DNA from: a virus
DNA: 22,915 nucleotides
Reading direction: 5' to 3' (one strand)
Virus record (IMG/VR): IMGVR_UViG_3300029267_000808
Span: 1-22,915 of that record
The notes under the pieces are model-generated. The model made no database searches, had not been told where the DNA came from, and saw only the letters and a list, made by a program, of their open reading frames with translations. The position numbers were made by a program, and so were the translations under genes. Below are positions 14,403 through 21,722 of this stretch, piece after piece (positions within the stretch are counted from its first letter, which is position 1; every line of letters starts with the position of its first letter).

Positions 14403-14792
14403 TTAGCAGTCACCCCTGGCATTGGCCGGCCACATGAGGCCTTCTCCTACCTCACTGGCATCACCCCCGATGGTGCACATGCCACAGCAGTAGCACGTTG
14501 TATCGGTTCCGGGGTCCCAGTTGTAGAACTTGCCATCTGAGCCACAGCGGAGTAAAGCGCCAGCCGCCACCGTCTCACCGAGTTCGATTGGCGTTCGACC
14601 CATGACGCATACCAGAGCCTCTTCCCCACTACCAGGTGTGTTGAGAAGAACTCCGACGGGTTTGTCGGTATCTGCATCTACCAGGTCAACCGTTCGGTCG
14701 TCTGACAGAGCGACACCGTAGTACTGCTCATCACTGAGGTCTTCATCAGCGATGAAAGTCTCAGTCCAGATTGTCTTTTCGTTTGCGGACAT
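14403..14792 (-). CDS. capsid decoration protein (DUF2190 / lambda D-like)
   Basis: 129 residues, beta-rich. The order fits a small trimeric decoration protein: FIADEDLSDEQYYGVALSDD, VDADTDKPVGVLLNTPGSGE, then VCVMGRTPIELGETVAAGAL (promoting a capsid-surface beta barrel of the type found in DUF2190 proteins). The C-terminal part has a Cys-rich patch (CYCCGMC) that could bind metal or form disulfides. It lies between the scaffold and the capsid gene, the usual place. AAGGAGGACTG precedes the ATG. Decoration role inferred from fold and place. Confidence 0.65.
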   Translation of the reverse strand: MSANEKTIWTETFIADEDLSDEQYYGVALSDDRTVDLVDADTDKPVGVLLNTPGSGEEALVCVMGRTPIELGETVAAGALLRCGSDGKFYNWDPGTDTTCYCCGMCTIGGDASEVGEGLMWPANARGDC

Positions 14793-14825
14793 CTCAGTCC
14801 TCCTTACTTTATTTGCGAGAGGTCG

Positions 14826-15419
14826 TTAACTCTCGTCTTTGGAATACCGGAGTGCAGGATTGGCCCTCATCACTGCCTTGTGAGCATCTGCCTTATTGGC
14901 ATCGGGGTGCTCCTTCATGTATTCGGAGAGCTTCGACTCGTAGTCGGCACTGCCCTTACCAGAGACCGAAGTCCCCAGGGCTTTTGTGGCGGCTGCGCCC
15001 ATGCGGTTGAGTTCCTGATAGGTCTCAAGCATGGAGTCGGCCTTCTCCTTACCGCGAGATTCCTCAATTTCGGCTAACTCCACAGCGATGTCCTCGGACT
15101 TCTTGCCCGGGATAGCTGTGAACAGGCGCGTCTGTTCGAGATAGCCATGAACGCGGTTGGTGTGTTCCAGTCCGGCAATCCGCTCATCCCTCTTCTGGAG
15201 CTCAGCGGTTACTTTCTGGAATTGGGCCTCTTGGGTGGGAGTCTGCTTCAGGGCCTCGATAGCAGCCAGGATGTCCTCGATGGTAGTACCCTCGCCCAGA
15301 CCCAGAGCCTGAGCAATTGCCATCAGACCAGCCATGACCTCGTCCTGAGGGGCCTCTGGCGGCATCTCACCTTCCTGAAACTTGGAAGTCATTTCCTTTA
15401 AGGTTAGTTTGTTCGGCAT
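14826..15419 (-). CDS. scaffold protein from nested in-frame start (gpZ/Nu3-like)
   Basis: AAGGAGG, 5 bases before ATG 15419, lies inside the protease frame (protease residue 347). The 197-residue product begins MPNKLTLKEMTSKFQEGEMP and is rich in helix (ILAAIEALKQ, KVTAELQKRDERIAG, then LAEIEESRGKEKADSMLETY) with an Ala/Lys C-terminus. It should be an assembly scaffold that is later cleaved by the protease and leaves the head. The ribosome site is as strong as those of the separate genes, so this second product is well supported. Confidence 0.7.
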   Translation of the reverse strand: MPNKLTLKEMTSKFQEGEMPPEAPQDEVMAGLMAIAQALGLGEGTTIEDILAAIEALKQTPTQEAQFQKVTAELQKRDERIAGLEHTNRVHGYLEQTRLFTAIPGKKSEDIAVELAEIEESRGKEKADSMLETYQELNRMGAAATKALGTSVSGKGSADYESKLSEYMKEHPDANKADAHKAVMRANPALRYSKDES

Positions 15420-16457
15420 CTTCGCCTCCTTAGTAGATTTTTGATTCTGTCCTTTGTTCTGGGGGTCTTCCTGTGACTGGTGCTCACGTCTCTTACTGGT
15501 AATCTGGTCGAACATGGCCCGGAGGTTGGACATCAACGCTCGGAATACTGGGGCACCGCGCATCCCCTTGATGGTGTCAGACAGTTTGTCATGAAGAGTA
15601 TTGAACTCTCGTTCCAGATAGTCAGCACCACCATCCTTTCCGAATGTGAGCACGTGGGCTTTCTCTCGTCTTCCCCCAAAGACCAGAGCCCTATCGAGCG
15701 TTGCTTCATCCACAGCGGGTTCCTCAGCTCCCAGCAGTGCGACCGCTGTTATGGCTGAGGCATAGCCCCCGATATCATCCTCAATCTCAACGGATACCGT
15801 CGAGTAGAGGCCCGCTTCAATCAGGTCGGCAATCTGCTCCGGGACACGCTCGAATGAAGCGAGTAGAAGATTAGACCTTCTCTCAAGCGTGGCCATTCGA
15901 CCGATGGCGATTTGACCCTTTCCTTGGTCGCCAGTTACCAGTTCAACAGGGATGTCCAGCTTCTCAGCTATCTTCAGGTTGAAGCTGTCTGGTGTGTGTC
16001 CCGCCTTAATTGGGACGTTACCTGGAACTCCAGCATTGAAGGCTGCTACCAGACCGTCTACGTCTTCTTCAGTCCAGTCTCTAGTAGCTCCTGAGCTGTC
16101 CGTCCAGGTTCCGACAGCGAAGACTCTGACTCCTACTGCCGTTTTGAATTTGGGTGCGGCATACTGCTTTACCCAGCCGATGCGAGAGTAGTTCCAACCG
16201 GCTTCTTCCAGTGCTTTTAGCGCATGTTCGTTCGCCTCCTTTTCTGCTTCTTCCACCTGCTTAGTGGAACTGGTCATAGATGTTGCGTAGGCCTCTCTGA
16301 AGACAGACCAAGCCTCTTCTGGCATACTATCTGCATGCTGTCCGGGCCACTGACCCGTTACCTGATGTTCCAGCCATGCACAGAACCCTTGAGGCGAAGC
16401 CTTATCTGAGTTCTTCGCTACGCATTCCTCGAAACTATTGTAAGGTCCGAATGGCAT
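14826..16457 (-). CDS. head maturation protease with C-terminal scaffold (Mu gpI/gpZ-like)
   Basis: 543 residues. An N-terminal segment (FGPYNSFEECVAKNSDKASP, then a Cys-Ala-Trp) is a common phage head-protein motif, and the next part (MPEEAWSVFREAYATSM, EKEANEHALKALEEAGW) looks ChaB-like. Residues about 105-270 form a beta-rich domain with VPIKAGHTPD and YSTVSVEIEDD in the style of Mu gpI-type prohead proteases. The rest (from about 345) is a helical scaffold. In Mu, gene I encodes the protease and gene Z, the scaffold, is made from an internal start in the same frame; the present gene has exactly that layout. It follows the 35-residue protein and precedes the decoration and capsid genes. 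No catalytic residues can be assigned safely. Confidence 0.7.
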   Translation of the reverse strand: MPFGPYNSFEECVAKNSDKASPQGFCAWLEHQVTGQWPGQHADSMPEEAWSVFREAYATSMTSSTKQVEEAEKEANEHALKALEEAGWNYSRIGWVKQYAAPKFKTAVGVRVFAVGTWTDSSGATRDWTEEDVDGLVAAFNAGVPGNVPIKAGHTPDSFNLKIAEKLDIPVELVTGDQGKGQIAIGRMATLERRSNLLLASFERVPEQIADLIEAGLYSTVSVEIEDDIGGYASAITAVALLGAEEPAVDEATLDRALVFGGRREKAHVLTFGKDGGADYLEREFNTLHDKLSDTIKGMRGAPVFRALMSNLRAMFDQITSKRREHQSQEDPQNKGQNQKSTKEAKMPNKLTLKEMTSKFQEGEMPPEAPQDEVMAGLMAIAQALGLGEGTTIEDILAAIEALKQTPTQEAQFQKVTAELQKRDERIAGLEHTNRVHGYLEQTRLFTAIPGKKSEDIAVELAEIEESRGKEKADSMLETYQELNRMGAAATKALGTSVSGKGSADYESKLSEYMKEHPDANKADAHKAVMRANPALRYSKDES

Positions 16458-16468
16458 TATCTCACCTC

Positions 16469-16576
16469 CTACTTTCCAGGTTTCCCGATGGGTCCTTTAC
16501 CTCCACCCTTGCCTGTTCCTCTTCCAGTCCCACCGCTTCTTATTTTACTGCCAGGACATGGTCGTGATTTCGCCAT
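16469..16576 (-). CDS. 35-residue Gly/Lys-rich basic protein
   Basis: A short gene with a strong AAAGGAGG about 10 bases before ATG 16576 and a TAG at 16471-16469, ten bases before the protease ATG. It reads MAKSRPCPGSKIRSGG followed by Gly/Lys/Arg repeats and GPIGKPGK at the end. About half the residues are Gly, Lys or Arg. I believe I have seen similar short Gly-rich PGSKIRSGG-type proteins upstream of phage protease genes, but cannot prove it. A DNA- or scaffold-binding role in head assembly is possible. Confidence 0.6.
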   Translation of the reverse strand: MAKSRPCPGSKIRSGGTGRGTGKGGGKGPIGKPGK

Positions 16577-16592
16577 GACTTAATAACCTCCT

Positions 16593-16859
16593 TTAATCTG
16601 ATAATGCAGACAGTGACCTAGCTGCCTGAGGGGTCAAGGTATAAAGAAGTTCCTTCTCAATGGCTACGAACTCAATCACTATATTGGTAGAGTTCTCCTC
16701 TGCCTCTATGTGATTGCTGAAGCCAGAAGGTGTGGTCTCACCTGAGTTCTTCCTGAACTTCCCAGATATGTCATAAACTTGACCCTGAGCATCTGAGACT
16801 AGAACCTCAGTGGGCCCCGATTCCGATGCCTTGATTCTGAGTTGGTTAGGTGCAGCCAT
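16593..16859 (-). CDS. small unknown head-module protein
   Basis: 88 residues from ATG 16859, which follows GAGGAGAAGAAG. An earlier ATG at 16880 (MTIEEKKM) overlaps the previous gene's end and contains that ribosome site, so the later start is preferred. The protein has a first half with strands (LRIKASESGPTEVLVSDAQG, VYDISGKFRK) and a C-terminal stretch (TNIVIEFVAIEKELLYTLTP). It may be a small beta protein of the head, but there is no recognised family. It sits between the Mu F-like and 35-residue genes. Confidence 0.5.
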   Translation of the reverse strand: MAAPNQLRIKASESGPTEVLVSDAQGQVYDISGKFRKNSGETTPSGFSNHIEAEENSTNIVIEFVAIEKELLYTLTPQAARSLSALSD

Positions 16860-16869
16860 CTTCTTCTCC

Positions 16870-17637
16870 TCAATCGTCATATACCCCTCTATGCCATGCG
16901 CCGTCTCGAAAGACCTCTAGATGACAGCGACAGTTACCTCGACAAGTAACTTGGCCCGCTGGCACAGTGGGTAGTGCATCCCAGTTTTCATATTCGCCAG
17001 CCAGCTCTGGACAACCATAGAATCCAGGACTATGCTGACAGTGCTTAGCTCGTGGGTCAAGAACCCAGCGGATTGGCTCAAGTGGTTCTCCACTCTTTCT
17101 GCGTTCCTGCTCTCTGGTCTTGCCGATAGTCTTCTGAGTCTCAAATATCATGACCCAGAATCCTCCAGCATACTGAGGTGGCATAGCACGAGCAGTATTG
17201 AAGGCAGTTCTGAGTGCTGCAGCATTGGTCGCCGTTCCTCTAGCTATGTCAGCAGTCAGTTTAGCACCAATGGCTGGAATGAGTGCAGCAGCAATCATGT
17301 TATTGCCCTCAGCCTTACGCTCCTCAGCTAGTCTCTTAACCGCTGGAGTGTCCGACCTGCTACCTCCGGACAGATTCTTGGCTATATCTATTCCTCGGTC
17401 ATACACCTCCTTCAGTTTTATCTCTAGCTCTCTTAGAGCACGTTCGAATACAGACTGCTGTTCTTCCACAGTGTGACCAGACCTTGCGAGTTCAACCAGC
17501 CTTCGTCTGGTCTTAGCACTCCACTCGTCGAAGACCTTAGTCAGCCTTCTCTGCTGCCTGTTAGTCGCCTGCTCCCAGTTACCTGGTGACAGACGTTGCT
17601 TCATTCCACCTGGTAGCTTATTTGTGAACTGGTGCAT
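16870..17637 (-). CDS. Mu gpF / SPP1 gp7-like minor head protein
   Basis: 255 residues. The C-terminal third has the classic Mu F pattern: WVLDPRAKHCQHSPGFYGCP, then YENWDALPTVPAGQVTC and GNCRCHLEV, with four or more Cys and a His likely to bind zinc. The N-terminal two thirds is helical (QQRRLTKVFDEWSAKTRRRL). These proteins are minor head components that attach to the portal and may be injected with DNA. The gene overlaps the 3' end of the portal gene by 20 bases. Family assignment is secure. Confidence 0.85.
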   Translation of the reverse strand: MHQFTNKLPGGMKQRLSPGNWEQATNRQQRRLTKVFDEWSAKTRRRLVELARSGHTVEEQQSVFERALRELEIKLKEVYDRGIDIAKNLSGGSRSDTPAVKRLAEERKAEGNNMIAAALIPAIGAKLTADIARGTATNAAALRTAFNTARAMPPQYAGGFWVMIFETQKTIGKTREQERRKSGEPLEPIRWVLDPRAKHCQHSPGFYGCPELAGEYENWDALPTVPAGQVTCRGNCRCHLEVFRDGAWHRGVYDD

Positions 17638-19021
17638 TGCTTCCTATTCCTTTTACGTCAAATATCCCTGGAGTCGCTGGCATCTCTGCGTCTCTAGGCA
17701 TCCCCCGTTCTTCATCTGGAAGGTCGGGCCAATCAATCAGTTCTCTCAGGTGGTCCTCATCCACATCAGTAGGTGTAAATATCTTCGCGCCTGAGGCTTG
17801 ATTCAACGTTGCTATCAGAGAACCTATGTCAACCTTGCCGGGAGGCATCCAGACTATCTTCGGCAGGTCTGTCATACCCGGGAAGTAGTTGAATGAGAAC
17901 AGATAGGGGACAAGCTGCTGGTTCCAAGCTTCCACAACCGACTCCTGTATTGCACCTATAGCTAGATTGAAGAAGTCTTGTGAGCCCCTTACCAGAGCCT
18001 GTGTCCCTACCTGTTCCATCCCCAGCATAAGAAACTGGGCGAACATCCTCATCAGGATTTCCTTCTTCTTGCGCTCAATAACTGAGCCGATGTCATACAT
18101 CTTCGAACTGGAGCCGTATGGGTTTATCTTCACACCAGGAGGAGTGATGAGGTATTCATTCTCATCTCGTCTCATGCCCTTCAGGGCTTCCTCCAGGTCG
18201 TCCTCATCCTGCTCAGTGATATTGCCCTCAGGCAGTTCTGCCACTGGCATACCACCAACATCTCTCTCGACACCTATGGCCTCGAAGACCTCGAAGTCTC
18301 GAAGCATTCTGTAGGGCCAATGCAGAGACAGCAGAATCGAGTGACCCTCAGGATTGCCCTTCCTACCTCGGAATGTAGCGTGTACGCATTTAGACAGAGG
18401 TATGGGTATCAGGTCATTGGTATTGGGGTCTCGCTGTATCATCTCGATGACCTCATCCTTCCTGTCACTGTCGAAGGTCCACCGTTCCAGTGTCTCCTGG
18501 CCCCGTGGGTCTACGTTCCTTAGCCAGAATCTACCGTCGTTCCTCTTCTCCAGTACAATCTCTGCGTTGGCCCAACCGAAGTCGATGGATGACAGCATAT
18601 CCTCAGCGTGTGAGTTCCAGGTCTGTCTGTGCATGTGTGTCATGTTCTGGTGCAGCCACTGTGCAGCTGCTATGTCTCCAGGCGTCTGTGCCTCAGCTGG
18701 CTCAGTGACAAACGGAGCCTTGAGCAGAGGCAGCTTGACTGCATCCAGCATAGTGGCGACGATATAATAGTCTCGCATCTCCAGGTATTGCTTGACTGCC
18801 CGGCTCCAAGTCTTGAACTCCTTCTGCCAGTTCTCATATACAATACCAGTGCGATGCTTCAGACCTCTAACGCCGATACCAGACTTGCCGTTGCTATTGG
18901 TCTGTGCTTTCTGGTATCTGGTGTTGCTCTTCTTCTCCGTAGGTTCCTTCGTAGCTGTAGCAGTCTCAGCCTGAGCCTTACGGGCGAAGAAGTGGTTTCT
19001 CTTGTCTCTCTTATTACTCAT
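17618..19021 (-). CDS. portal protein (DUF935/Mu gp29-like)
   Basis: 467 residues. A basic N-terminal tail is followed by portal signatures: GIVYENWQKEFKTWSRAVK, the segment with MRDYYIVATMLDAV, HAEDMLSSIDFGWANAEIVL, and the central GHSILLSLHWPYRMLRDFEV, with ALVRGSQDFFNLAIGAIQES near the C-terminus. This matches the Mu gp29/DUF935-type portal. It forms the dodecameric ring at one vertex through which DNA is packaged and released. The ATG overlaps the TerL stop by one base (TAATG). Function is well supported by its place between TerL and Mu F and by these motifs. Confidence 0.8.
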   Translation of the reverse strand: MSNKRDKRNHFFARKAQAETATATKEPTEKKSNTRYQKAQTNSNGKSGIGVRGLKHRTGIVYENWQKEFKTWSRAVKQYLEMRDYYIVATMLDAVKLPLLKAPFVTEPAEAQTPGDIAAAQWLHQNMTHMHRQTWNSHAEDMLSSIDFGWANAEIVLEKRNDGRFWLRNVDPRGQETLERWTFDSDRKDEVIEMIQRDPNTNDLIPIPLSKCVHATFRGRKGNPEGHSILLSLHWPYRMLRDFEVFEAIGVERDVGGMPVAELPEGNITEQDEDDLEEALKGMRRDENEYLITPPGVKINPYGSSSKMYDIGSVIERKKKEILMRMFAQFLMLGMEQVGTQALVRGSQDFFNLAIGAIQESVVEAWNQQLVPYLFSFNYFPGMTDLPKIVWMPPGKVDIGSLIATLNQASGAKIFTPTDVDEDHLRELIDWPDLPDEERGMPRDAEMPATPGIFDVKGIGSNAPVHK

Positions 19022-20364
19022 TAGCTCCTCCAGCTCGATGTCTTCTTGCCTCTGCGGACCCCACCGGAGCCCTTGACATATCTGCCGAGTAGCAGTTCTG
19101 TCAGCAGCCAGACTAATGCGTCCAGCCTGTCAGGACTCTTCTCGCCGGGTACCCATTCACAGAGCTGGTCTTCCAATTCGGGGAAGAACCCAACGTGATG
19201 TACTCGGCCTTGCTCGTATAAGGCAGAGACAGGCTCGGCTCTGGAATACTTACCCCTGGTGGCATGCAACTTCTTGACCAGAATGTTGGGGTCAATGGTC
19301 GTGATGTTGGATTCCACCATGTCTCCACCGTTATTGACCTCAGCGACTATTCTGTCGCCTTTGAATGTAGTGTAGTCCGAGACAGCAGCTGTACCCCAGC
19401 CTTGAGGCGAGGCTCGGAGTGAACTGTCTGACAGTATAAAGGCATGAACCTGTTTGTTGACGTAGCCGATTCCACCTGTAATGATACCAGTCTCAGCGGA
19501 TTCCGATGTATTGCTGACTGCTGGGTCAATACTGGTGACCACAGTAAAGAGGGGTGGATGCTTGTGGACTCTGTGCTGCTCCAGTTCCTCTCGTTTCCAT
19601 AAGGCGTCTGGATTGTCACCTAGGGTCTCACCTGCCAGCTCCTGACGGCCCAGCCTCGTTCCTTCATACCGTTCCAGGATGAACTTCAAGAACTGCGGAT
19701 TCAGATTGTCCTTGTTCTCCAGTGTGTGAGTTCTGGTAACTACTACGTCGTTATCTCGTTCCAGCTTCTTTATAATAGGTATAGCTCTAGGAGTGGTGGT
19801 AACGATGCACTGCGGTGCGTCTCCAATGCGGAGGCCCATCATCAGGTTGTCCCACATCTCCTGCGGGTTCTCAAATTTGGCTAGCTCGTCTACCCAAGCC
19901 TTCATGTGCTGTGGGCCCCTGAGCTGGTCAGGCTCATCACCGGAATACGTAATAGCCAGAACGCCATTCGGCCATACCAGATGTCTCTTGGTCGGCTCGT
20001 ACTTCGGCATGAACCAGGGTGGACTGCATTGCATGATGGAACTGTCACCAGTCTCCACTATGATGTCTCGAATGTCTGCCTTGGTCCGTCCTACCAGTGC
20101 AATCGGACTGTATCCGTCCTTCGCCCACTGGATAACTGTCTCAGAACCAACACGAGTCTTGCCTCCACCTCTGCCTGACAGCAGTAGCCAGATATACCAG
20201 TCAATGGGTGCAGTCTGATTCTCTCTGCGCCAGAGGCTCCAGTCATATAATAAGGAAAGCGCCTCTTCGTCCGACAGACTGGTCACCAGCTCCACTGCCT
20301 TGGCTCGCGGAAGCGAAGTTACCAGCTCCTTGAAGGACTGTCGCTCCTCAATGGCTACTGCCAT
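19021..20364 (-). CDS. terL: terminase large subunit (TerL)
   Basis: 447 residues. The ATPase domain has a Walker A SGRGGGKT at about 63-70, Walker B within KAWVDE at about 155-160, and the coupling motif TTTPR at about 189-193. The nuclease domain has Asp residues in SIDPAVSN (D280), VNNGGDMV (about D348) and PDRLDALVW (about D412 and D415). It drives DNA into the prohead through the portal and cuts concatemers. A GGAGGG ribosome site precedes the ATG. The stop overlaps the portal start by one base. All expected motifs are present. Confidence 0.95.
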   Translation of the reverse strand: MAVAIEERQSFKELVTSLPRAKAVELVTSLSDEEALSLLYDWSLWRRENQTAPIDWYIWLLLSGRGGGKTRVGSETVIQWAKDGYSPIALVGRTKADIRDIIVETGDSSIMQCSPPWFMPKYEPTKRHLVWPNGVLAITYSGDEPDQLRGPQHMKAWVDELAKFENPQEMWDNLMMGLRIGDAPQCIVTTTPRAIPIIKKLERDNDVVVTRTHTLENKDNLNPQFLKFILERYEGTRLGRQELAGETLGDNPDALWKREELEQHRVHKHPPLFTVVTSIDPAVSNTSESAETGIITGGIGYVNKQVHAFILSDSSLRASPQGWGTAAVSDYTTFKGDRIVAEVNNGGDMVESNITTIDPNILVKKLHATRGKYSRAEPVSALYEQGRVHHVGFFPELEDQLCEWVPGEKSPDRLDALVWLLTELLLGRYVKGSGGVRRGKKTSSWRS

Positions 20365-20466
20365 TCGTTATCCCTCCTGCTTTCTGGGGCCCCCATGTGC
20401 GGTGAGGGGTAGGATAGGGTGACCCTCTTCTGATAAAACACGGCCTGGGGGGTAGAGCGTCCTGTG

Positions 20467-20895
20467 TCAGTCCTCATCATCATCCCCCTGGTCCTCTTCA
20501 GCGGTCTTGAGTATCTTGTTGAGTCTCTGGAGCAGGACGTCCTTCGGGTCTAGTTCTCCTGCGGCATGAACTGTCGCGTCGAGCTCAACGGATTCCTTAG
20601 GCTTGCCCTCGATGCGGTCCAGGACTATAGCCAGCAGTTTGTTGTCAATGGTCAGACCTTGCCTCAGCTCACGTACTACCTTAATAGCTATGAGTTCCAG
20701 TTCTGAGGCTTCCATGAGCGAACCGTCCGCTCGCCTGAATCTCTTGCGCTTGGTCAGCTCGGCGCGTAGCTTGTCAGTGAAGCAGAGTTCCTTAGGAGGT
20801 CGACCGTTGGGATTGTTGGTCTTCCCTTTCTCGGTCTCGCTCAAACGAGTGTCGCCGGTGCGCGTACTCTTGTTTTTCTCACTCTTTTTACTCAT
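20467..20895 (-). CDS. terminase small subunit-like (DUF5681/NPNGRP type)
   Basis: 142 residues from ATG 20895. It opens with a very basic tail (MSKKSEKNKSTRTGDTR), then NNPNGRPPKELCFTDKLRAE, the motif of phage DUF5681-like proteins used as terminase small subunits, then a helical region (ELELIAIKVVRELRQGL and LLAIVLDRIEGKPKESVELD) and an acidic tail. It lies directly upstream of TerL, and would bind packaging sites. A TTG 12 bases upstream (20907) would give a longer form, but GGAG 6 bases before the ATG supports the start chosen. First gene of the late operon. Confidence 0.7.
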   Translation of the reverse strand: MSKKSEKNKSTRTGDTRLSETEKGKTNNPNGRPPKELCFTDKLRAELTKRKRFRRADGSLMEASELELIAIKVVRELRQGLTIDNKLLAIVLDRIEGKPKESVELDATVHAAGELDPKDVLLQRLNKILKTAEEDQGDDDED

Positions 20896-20924
20896 CAGCT
20901 TCTCCAAGTTTTGAATCTGATAAC

Positions 20925-20954
20925 AGTATATAAGACCAGTTATCCAGCTGTAAA
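20925..20954 (-). promoter_or_regulatory. late operon promoter upstream of the small terminase
   Basis: On the minus strand TTTACA (20954-20949), an 18-base spacer, and TATACT (20930-20925). The -35 is the same TTTACA as in the two + strand promoters. Transcription would start near 20918, about 23 bases before the TerS ATG. Confidence 0.55.
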
Positions 20955-20958
20955 TGGG

Positions 20959-21010
20959 TTAAAGTCCACTCACAGGAGCCTTCCATTATATATATTAAAG
21001 TCCGGAGCCT
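20959..21010. repeat. composite direct repeat next to the late promoter
   Basis: TTAAAGTCC at 20959-20967 and 20995-21003, and GGAGCCT at 20975-20981 and 21004-21010. The elements are 7 bases apart in the first copy and adjoining in the second. They lie just upstream of the late promoter -35, a fitting site for a regulator. Confidence 0.5.
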
Positions 21011-21030
21011 GCCGTCCTAGCGCCTGTCGC

Positions 21031-21188
21031 GTGTCGCAGTATTATAAATAATACATGCGACGCACGTCTGTCTGGTGCTCTCACTCGACGCGACGAAGCT
21101 CGGCGACACGCTTGCCAGATAGGAATAGTGTCGCGAGTGTCGCCTAAGTGTCGCCAAGCTCAAAATATGGCAAAAAGGGCCGCGACAC
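21031..21188. repeat. cluster of six GTGTCGC repeats (iteron/operator-like)
   Basis: Exact GTGTCGC on the + strand at 21031, 21128, 21137 and 21148, and on the minus strand at 21103-21109 and 21182-21188. The three at 21128-21154 are direct repeats spaced 9 and 11 bases. Two copies extend to GTGTCGCC-R-AGCT in inverted orientation (21096-21109 and 21148-21161) and can pair over 12 of 14 positions. Related GCGAC/GTCGC half-sites lie at 21025-21030, 21057-21061 and 21090-21095. By chance about 0.02 exact copies are expected in this span. Confidence 0.75.
21033..21061. repeat. 29-base palindrome with AT core
   Basis: GTCGCA-GTATTAT-AA-ATAATAC-A-TGCGAC: 13 pairs per arm with one unpaired A (21055) and an AA centre. 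Its outer arms are GTCGC half-sites of the repeat cluster. This is the shape of an operator or an origin cruciform. Confidence 0.65.
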
Positions 21189-21199
21189 CCCCGTTTTTG
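21171..21199. terminator. terminator-like hairpin in the control region
   Basis: CAAAAAGGG (21171-21179) pairs with CCC-G-TTTTTG (21190-21199), one bulge, and a loop containing one GTGTCGC copy. On the minus strand the stem ends in UUUUUG after CCC; on the + strand it ends in CGTTTTTG. The GC part is only three pairs, so the call is weak. Confidence 0.35.
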
Positions 21200-21290
21200 A
21201 GCCTAAGTGAGCATTTTGGGGCCTTCGGAACCCTTGATAGTGAACCTTTCTGCCAGTCCCAGCGCAATCAGAGGGATAAGTAGGTCAAAA

Positions 21291-21324
21291 GTACTGGGAA
21301 TACAGGGTACTAAAATAGGGAATA
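21291..21324 (+). repeat. GTACT / GGGAATA direct repeats upstream of the early promoter
   Basis: GTACT-GGGAATA at 21291-21302, then GTACT at 21307-21311 with GGGAATA at 21318-21324. The second copy ends 16 bases before the early -35, where an activator or repressor could act. Confidence 0.35.
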
Positions 21325-21340
21325 AAGTCTGTCCAACACA

Positions 21341-21370
21341 TTTACATCCAAATTATTAAGGTGATATAAT
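21341..21370 (+). promoter_or_regulatory. early promoter
   Basis: TTTACA at 21341-21346, an 18-base spacer, and TATAAT at 21365-21370, with the run TATAATGTCAGAG to 21377 shared exactly with the promoter in the helicase frame. The first gene starts at 21405 after an AAGGAGG site at 21394-21400. Confidence 0.7.
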
Positions 21371-21404
21371 GTCAGAGTACGCATACAGATAGGAAGGAGG
21401 ACAG

Positions 21405-21707
21405 ATGAACAAGGCACTGGCAGCCACTTTCGCAATCCTGTTATCTCTGGACGGCGCTCTCACCTACTGGGCAATCAACACCGGCCAATTCACCGAGCAG
21501 AACCCACTCATGGCACCTATGGCTGGAAGCCCGGTCTTCGTTCTGTATAAGCTGGCCACAGCAGTCATCGCTATCCTTATTATAGGCTGGCTTACCAGTA
21601 AGGTCCCCAGAATGCGCCGGCTAACCAATCTCGGCATGGTTGCAGGCAGTCTGCTCTATGTAGCAGTTCTGGCAACGAACCTCTGGGAAGTATTCACCAC
21701 TATATAA
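21405..21707 (+). CDS. DUF5658-like membrane protein
   Basis: 100 residues. Three hydrophobic segments (about 4-24, 45-65 and 77-97). The motif near the first loop, LDGALTYWAIN, then EQNPLMAPM, matches the D...LT...G...E.NP.M signature of DUF5658-type small membrane proteins; function unknown. First gene of the early rightward cluster, right after the early promoter, with AAGGAGG before the ATG. The family call rests on this pattern alone. A role in superinfection exclusion or host membrane change is possible but not shown. Confidence 0.6.
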   Translation: MNKALAATFAILLSLDGALTYWAINTGQFTEQNPLMAPMAGSPVFVLYKLATAVIAILIIGWLTSKVPRMRRLTNLGMVAGSLLYVAVLATNLWEVFTTI

Positions 21708-21722
21708 TTGGAAGGAGGAACT

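Larger units (their letters stand above)
20908..21404. other. divergent control region
   Basis: About 500 bases between the leftward late operon and the rightward early genes with no gene that I can support. It holds the late promoter (20925-20954), TTAAAGTCC/GGAGCCT direct repeats (20959-21010), a 29-base palindrome (21033-21061), six GTGTCGC repeats (21031-21188), a terminator-like hairpin (21171-21199), GTACT/GGGAATA repeats (21291-21324) and the early promoter (21341-21370). It is a candidate origin and/or operator region. Confidence 0.65.

Noticed and set aside
16860-16880. Upstream ATG 16880 of the small head-module protein
   Set aside because: GAGGAGAAGAAG within that extension fits ATG 16859 better, though coupling from the overlap at 16880 cannot be ruled out.
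20985-20996. Extra -10-like sequences (ATTATATATATT) in the control region
   Set aside because: No matching -35 at 16-18 bases on either strand.
21221-21236. GGGGCCTTCGGAACCC as a UUCG terminator hairpin
   Set aside because: Only three outer pairs form and two mismatches lie next to the loop; no U tract.
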